A program made the position numbers and the translations under genes. The notes under the pieces are model-generated. The model was not told the origin of the DNA, ran no database searches, and worked only from the letters and a program-made list of their open reading frames with translations. DNA of 18,350 nucleotides from Chloroflexota bacterium (GTDB lineage: Bacteria > Chloroflexota > Dehalococcoidia > UBA1151 > UBA1328): positions 23,219-41,568 of the forward strand of contig NYZY01000033.1 of assembly GCA_002687335.1 (NCBI GenBank), read 5' to 3'. This document shows positions 14,156 through 18,350 of the stretch, one piece after another (position 1 is the first letter of the stretch; every line of letters begins with the position of its first letter).

Positions 14156-15153
14156 CCAAAAAACAAATCTAATACGCGATCTGCCCATTTCAGATCAACG
14201 GCTATGACATCTGACGTTTCATTTGCTACAGCGTATCGTGATTTTCCGTCTTTCGTTTTATCTCCGATTGTCATTGTTAGTCGGGTAACTTCGGTTACAT
14301 TGCTAGCGTTTTTGTTTTCCACGCGAATAGCAATATAAGGCGAATTAACGGTCGTTCCGAACGGGATATATTCATCATCATCATCGAGACCTAAAGCGAT
14401 TGCACCATCAATAGCGGGGTTGCCAAAATGCTCGATTTCCTCGTTCAAGGCATCAGAATCCGCTAACTGAGTACCGGTACAAGGGTCAGTTTCCAGTGGT
14501 ACGGTGCATATGTACCAAAGTTCCTCATCACGATTGAATCCGTAGGCTCGAAGGACTTCGTTGTTGGTAAAAAGAATGACTTCACGGACATCCCCACTGA
14601 GGGTGTAATACCATTCCGGTACGGGAGGGTCATAGACAAGGCGTTCAAGCACGCCACCCCAAGATGCATCTACGAGAACCAACTCCGAACCTTCTACTCG
14701 CTCAAGTCGCGCGTAATGATTGATCCCATCCGGTGTCAGGCCCCCAAGTATCAGTTTTATTTTGGACTGGTCACGTAGAGTGACCGAGATGGTTGTGCTG
14801 GGGTTGTCCAAACCGTAACGAGAATCACCGTTGTTGGACGTACCGAGCACGCGCTTGGTGCGTGGGCCACCGAGTAATTGAGTAATTCCTCCCCAGCGAT
14901 AGGGATTAGCGGGGATGTCGTTGAGATTATCGAAGTACCAGCGGCGCTGGCGCCCATCTTCCCTTAGTGACCAACTGGCTTTCTCATCGCCTGTTGTGAT
15001 TTCTATGTTTCGCAGGTCGTCAGGTGAAACGGTATAAAAGTAAGGGGATTCAGCTTCTTCGACTTCTTCCGAAGGATTTGTTAAAAACCACGTTACTCCT
15101 ATAGCTACGTAGGAAAGTACTGTGAGCAGAACCAACAGCAGGCGCAGATTCAT
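14131..15153 (-). CDS. DUF4340 protein with N-terminal membrane anchor
   Basis: This 340-residue protein has one hydrophobic N-terminal segment (about 4-24, LLLVLLTVLSYVAIGVTWFL) and then a soluble, probably extracytoplasmic domain. The rest fits the DUF4340 family by context and by motif style: short beta-rich repeats, including ITQLLGGPRTKRVLG, a RYGLDNPSTTISVTLRD stretch and LILGGLTPDGINHYARLE. DUF4340 genes commonly follow gldG-like genes in ABC exporter operons, as here, where the gene starts three bases after the GldG-like gene ends. Function is unknown; an accessory role outside the membrane for the exporter is inferred from position. Its stop codon lies inside a hairpin that may terminate the convergent VWA gene. 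Confidence 0.82.
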   Translation of the reverse strand: MNLRLLLVLLTVLSYVAIGVTWFLTNPSEEVEEAESPYFYTVSPDDLRNIEITTGDEKASWSLREDGRQRRWYFDNLNDIPANPYRWGGITQLLGGPRTKRVLGTSNNGDSRYGLDNPSTTISVTLRDQSKIKLILGGLTPDGINHYARLERVEGSELVLVDASWGGVLERLVYDPPVPEWYYTLSGDVREVILFTNNEVLRAYGFNRDEELWYICTVPLETDPCTGTQLADSDALNEEIEHFGNPAIDGAIALGLDDDDEYIPFGTTVNSPYIAIRVENKNASNVTEVTRLTMTIGDKTKDGKSRYAVANETSDVIAVDLKWADRVLDLFFGKLLVADK

Positions 15154-15156
15154 TTT

Positions 15157-16914
15157 CTAGCGCCTCCTCCACCAGGTCCAGAAACCGAAGATGCTGACTA
15201 AAACTGGCATTAGCAGCCAACCAGACCATCTGACGAAATCTCGTTCATTTTTAGTCAAGAACATTTGACGATCTGCTTCAGTTTTGGCACGAATTGATAT
15301 TAGCTCGACATCCTTAGCGAGGAAATTCACCGAGTTTATGAATAAGTCCGCGTTATTTGCCGACCCGAAGTAGTTATTGGTGGCGAAGTCAGTATCCCCT
15401 ATAAGTACCATGTTCATCGAAATTGTTGATTCACCATCGCTATAGGTTCCGCCTGCCAGTTCTCCGATAGCTTCAACTGCCACGGCGATGGGAAGCGGAC
15501 CACCAACATCCACACCTTGATCGAAACCTATAAAGTCAGGATCTGTTTCTGACCAGCTATAGAGGGTAGTCGAAGCCAGCATCGCTTGCTTTACAACTGG
15601 CGTGATATCGTCTACCAGCGGTACAGTAGCGGGGTCAATCGTCCAGCCGAAATGGGAAACTCCCGGCATGTAAAGAACTTCAAAATCATCGGTTATAGGA
15701 TGAGGAGGCAACTGCTGATTGCTCTTTTTGACCTGGATGAATGTTTCGTTTCCGCCGACATAACTAGCTCGGTCTGCAGCTTCACCGTCCCCAACGGCCA
15801 CTCCATAGCGTGATAGGAACTGCTTGAAAGTATCAGGGGTGTTATCTGGTTCAAGCAGGAACATAACGCTTCCACCAGACCTTGCGTAGTCCAGGAGAGC
15901 ATTTTGATCTATTGGAAGTAATTCCTGAGTTGGATTTGCGAATACGAGTACAGCGGGCACCTCCAAAGGGTCCCCGATCGCCAGGCGAGTAGCGAGTTCT
16001 TGAAGCGTTTCTACTAGAACGATGTAGTTTTCGCGATTCAAAGCCCTGGCTGCAAGGCCGATACTCGTGCTTTCGGTGATGTCGAGGACATCCCGTTCAG
16101 AGTGACCCGTTACAAATAAGACCTTCTTCTGGCGGATTTCGTTTATCACAAGCAGACCGGTAACAACCTGTTGTTCGGTGAAGACACCTGATGTTTCTCC
16201 TGGGTTACCTCCGACCACAATCTCAGTGCGTAAGCTTTCGGTACCTTGAATCGCAAGAGCCGGAAACTGAGTCACTCCAAAACCGGTCGCAACATTTGGA
16301 TTGATTTCAGGGTCAACCAATTCGTATGTAAGCTCAAAATCTCCTGAGCGGCGTCTGAATTCACTCAACATATCTTCGGTGTCACGCCACGCTGCCGCAT
16401 CGGCCGCAGTATTAGTAGCAAAGAAGGCTGTGATTTTCACAGGCTCCTTCAAATTTTCCAACGTGTTTACAACTTGTTCTTCAAGTAGGAATTGTTTAGT
16501 AGCCGTTGTATCTATACGTAGCCATGCAGCGGGATTTGGACGGTCGACTGCCCAGTGCAGAGTGAAATTCACGATAACGGCGATCGTGAGGAACACGATA
16601 AAGACAATTGCAGTATTAAGTCCGTACCGACCTCTGCGGCCGAAAACAGCCTGTCTTACTGTAGTCAATGAAATGATTGCATCAACAAGAAGAATGGCAA
16701 GTCCAATACCAATGACAATATAAGATGGACCTTCTAGACCCCTGAGGAAAATCCATATCAGAACACCGACTACAATCGCGCCGATTCCAGCAAATGCTAG
16801 TGCTTGCCGTATTGATTGCGTGTTGCGTTTCAGATTCTCAAGAAAAGGGGTCTTCTTGCGAAGTGAATCGGGTGTTGGTCGACTGGTTGGACTATTCTGC
16901 TGCTCTGTTGACAT
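15157..16914 (-). CDS. GldG-like ABC exporter auxiliary membrane protein
   Basis: This 585-residue protein has three N-terminal membrane helices (within about 30-125) and a long extracytoplasmic region. A single C-terminal helix (WLLMPVLVSIFGFWTWW) ends in RRR. The soluble region resembles the ABC-type uncharacterised transport domain of GldG: FFATNTAADAAAWRDTEDML, then YELVDPEINP, VLFVTGHSERDV, and SGGSVMFLLEPDN. GldG works with GldA and GldF in Bacteroidetes gliding and type IX secretion, but homologues are widespread with unknown cargo. ATG at 16914 has AGGT six bases upstream. An in-frame GTG at 16932 would overlap the permease gene and is less likely. The neighbours are the permease upstream and DUF4340 downstream. 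Confidence 0.88.
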   Translation of the reverse strand: MSTEQQNSPTSRPTPDSLRKKTPFLENLKRNTQSIRQALAFAGIGAIVVGVLIWIFLRGLEGPSYIVIGIGLAILLVDAIISLTTVRQAVFGRRGRYGLNTAIVFIVFLTIAVIVNFTLHWAVDRPNPAAWLRIDTTATKQFLLEEQVVNTLENLKEPVKITAFFATNTAADAAAWRDTEDMLSEFRRRSGDFELTYELVDPEINPNVATGFGVTQFPALAIQGTESLRTEIVVGGNPGETSGVFTEQQVVTGLLVINEIRQKKVLFVTGHSERDVLDITESTSIGLAARALNRENYIVLVETLQELATRLAIGDPLEVPAVLVFANPTQELLPIDQNALLDYARSGGSVMFLLEPDNTPDTFKQFLSRYGVAVGDGEAADRASYVGGNETFIQVKKSNQQLPPHPITDDFEVLYMPGVSHFGWTIDPATVPLVDDITPVVKQAMLASTTLYSWSETDPDFIGFDQGVDVGGPLPIAVAVEAIGELAGGTYSDGESTISMNMVLIGDTDFATNNYFGSANNADLFINSVNFLAKDVELISIRAKTEADRQMFLTKNERDFVRWSGWLLMPVLVSIFGFWTWWRRR

Positions 16915-16920
16915 ATAACG

Positions 16921-16924
16921 ACCT
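16921..16924 (-). promoter_or_regulatory. Ribosome binding site of the GldG-like gene
   Basis: AGGT on the minus strand overlaps the TAG stop of the permease gene and lies six bases before ATG 16914. The arrangement suggests translational coupling and selects this start over GTG 16932. Confidence 0.5.
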
Positions 16925-17684
16925 ATCGCCACCGTCTTGCTTCGAGTACAAGGACCGTTAGAAGCAAGAACACTGCTGTTATTGATATGTAGTAGGCAAT
17001 ATCCGTGACCGATACGATTCCTCTGGCAAAGTCTGCGAAGTGGCCTCCTTCAGCTACACCAAAGCTATCCAAGTCGAACACGGAGAAGGACGCTCCAAGC
17101 TGGAAAGCATTCAGAACTTCAGATGCCATGCCTGATAGACGTGCACTTACGAAATCGATAATGGTGAGTGCTGTTAAGATTCCCGATCCGACAACCAAAC
17201 CGACAATTTGGTTACTACTGAGGGAGGAGGCAAACAGGCCGACCGCAAGAGTGGCACATGCATACATTGTGAGCCCCAGTAAGCCGCTCAGTAACGGTCC
17301 GATATCAGGATCTCCGTACACGAACAAAACCAGCACGAAATAAAGCGACAAAATGATCATGATTAAAGTCATTGCAAACGCTGCGATGAATTTGCCGAAA
17401 ACAATCTCAAACTCACGCAAAGGTGATGTCAGCAACAATTCAAGAGTCCCAAGTTTTTGTTCTTCGGCGATAAGACGCATGGTAAGGGCAGGGGACATGA
17501 AGATCATGAAGAAAATTGCCCCCGCCAAATACCCGCGTATGCTAGCTTCGGCAAATGCGTCGGACACTGATGCCACGAAGAAGAATCCAGTAATGGCCAA
17601 AAATGCTGCCGATACCACGTACGCCATCGGAGATGAAAAATATGTGCGAATCTCTTTGATTGCTATAACGGAAATGAAGCGCAA
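16923..17684 (-). CDS. ABC-2 type permease (GldF-like)
   Basis: This 253-residue membrane protein has six predicted helices, roughly at 22-44, 50-70, 90-120, 130-155, 160-180 and 225-246. It is the membrane subunit paired with the adjacent ABC ATPase. The opening (ISVIAIKEIRTYFSSPMAYVV) and the EEQKLGTLELLLTSPL coupling-helix segment (about 74-89) are typical of the GldF/NosY group of ABC-2 permeases. The start is TTG at 17684, three bases after the ATPase stop. The family N-terminus begins right there, so no later start is plausible. Cargo is unknown. Confidence 0.92.
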   Translation of the reverse strand: MRFISVIAIKEIRTYFSSPMAYVVSAAFLAITGFFFVASVSDAFAEASIRGYLAGAIFFMIFMSPALTMRLIAEEQKLGTLELLLTSPLREFEIVFGKFIAAFAMTLIMIILSLYFVLVLFVYGDPDIGPLLSGLLGLTMYACATLAVGLFASSLSSNQIVGLVVGSGILTALTIIDFVSARLSGMASEVLNAFQLGASFSVFDLDSFGVAEGGHFADFARGIVSVTDIAYYISITAVFLLLTVLVLEARRWR

Positions 17685-17687
17685 TGT

Positions 17688-18350
17688 TTACTCGTCTAAA
17701 TTCTCTTCTGTGGTTAGTTCTAGGAAGATTTCTTCAAGTGTCATCGGAAGGGGGGTCAGGTTTGTCAGACCCCATCCGTTTTCGATTATCGATTTTGCAA
17801 TTTGTTCAGATGCTTGGGCATTCGGCTTAGCGTCAACAATGAAAGGACTGAAGTCCTCCCTCTCTGATCTCTGAACAACGGATGCCCTAAGGTCGGAGCG
17901 AGCATCAATAACAGACGAAATTTCGCGCATGGAATTAATGAACTCTGGGGCTTCAGCACCACGGACGCTGATTTCTATTCGTTCTGCATGTTGGAGTTTT
18001 TCAGACAGGTCATCTGGCTTGTCGTCAGCTACGATTCGCCCATCATTAATCACCAAGACCCGTTTGCAAATGGCACTGACCTCAGGGAGTATGTGAGAAC
18101 TTAAGAGCATAGTGTGCTCTTCTCCCAAATTGCTTATTAGTTCCCTAGTTTCCACAACCTGGATAGGGTCGATACCGATTGTGGGCTCATCCATGACAAG
18201 AACGTCAGGTTCGTGCAATATTGCTTGCGCTATACCAGTTCTTTGACGGTATCCCTTTGAGAGTCGTCCTACTAATGTGTTCTGGTATTCCCCCAATTTG
18301 ACCATGTCGATCACCTTTGGAAGCCGTTCTTGCACCCAGGATGCGTTCAT
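17688..18350 (-). CDS. ABC transporter ATPase (GldA-like; N-terminus beyond window edge)
   Basis: The 220 visible residues are the C-terminal part of an ABC ATPase: signature LSKGYRQR (the usual LSGGQ-type loop), Walker B VLVMDEPTIGID, D-loop, and H-loop LLSSHIL with the switch His. A C-terminal extension of about 110 residues follows (ERIEISVRGAEAPEF to the end with LEEIFLELT), as in GldA/CcmA-type exporters. Walker A and the Q-loop are missing because the frame runs off the right edge. The methionine codon at the edge is therefore not the real start. It is the first known gene of the ATPase-permease-GldG-DUF4340 run and is three bases from the permease. Confidence 0.92.
   Translation of the reverse strand: MNASWVQERLPKVIDMVKLGEYQNTLVGRLSKGYRQRTGIAQAILHEPDVLVMDEPTIGIDPIQVVETRELISNLGEEHTMLLSSHILPEVSAICKRVLVINDGRIVADDKPDDLSEKLQHAERIEISVRGAEAPEFINSMREISSVIDARSDLRASVVQRSEREDFSPFIVDAKPNAQASEQIAKSIIENGWGLTNLTPLPMTLEEIFLELTTEENLDE

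Noticed and set aside
16301..16723. Plus-strand open frame of 140 codons
   Set aside because: It is antisense to the GldG-like gene, Ser/Val-rich with no motif and no ribosome site; a shadow.
17353..17874. Plus-strand open frame of 173 codons
   Set aside because: It is antisense to the permease and ABC ATPase genes, which have clear family motifs. The product is low-complexity and has no recognisable domain.

Overview
The window reads as one contiguous, densely coded bacterial chromosome segment of moderate GC, with short intergenic gaps, operon-like overlaps and no sign of insertion sequences, prophage, CRISPR, rRNA or tRNA genes. It holds housekeeping genes (purQ, rpsU, gltX, rluD, lspA, a threonine aldolase gene, rarA, selA, coaE) plus two less ordinary modules. 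The taxon cannot be fixed from sequence alone. The mix of bacterial-type SelA, a MoxR/CbbQ ATPase with a giant VWA partner, a Gld-like ABC exporter and frequent TTG starts would fit an uncultured marine Chloroflexota (SAR202/Dehalococcoidia-like), but that is a low-confidence inference.

Left part (1-3916, minus strand): purQ is cut by the left edge and starts at TTG. A rho-independent terminator separates it from rpsU (also TTG start), which has a good sigma70-like promoter and a leader containing a nearly perfect 21-bp dyad. Upstream lies lspA-rluD-gltX, transcribed in that order: lipoprotein signal peptidase, RluD-type pseudouridine synthase and glutamyl-tRNA synthetase. A divergent region with a dyad (3983-4003) separates lspA from a plus-strand L-threonine aldolase gene (4077-5111).

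Middle (5134-8330, minus): selA, a stand-alone Smr-domain gene and rarA run in one direction. The selA stop and smr start share one base. SelA implies that the organism makes selenocysteine, although no selB, selC or selD lies here.

Right-centre (8518-14097, plus): coaE, a CbbQ/NorQ-type AAA+ ATPase, a Nudix hydrolase with a slightly degenerate CoA-pyrophosphatase signature, and an 1150-residue NorD/CbbO-like protein. The last overlaps the Nudix gene by four bases. It combines N-terminal degenerate helical repeats, a zincin-like HQxGH motif, a very acidic linker and a C-terminal VWA domain with an intact MIDAS. No RuBisCO or nitric-oxide-reductase genes are visible, so this is an orphan ATPase/VWA module with a Nudix enzyme embedded in it. 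It is the most interesting part of the window.

Right end (14131-18350, minus): an ABC ATPase (cut by the right edge), a six-helix ABC-2 permease, a GldG-like membrane protein and a DUF4340 protein form a tight operon resembling the GldA-GldF-GldG exporter type. It converges on the VWA gene, and a small hairpin at the junction may end the plus-strand transcript.
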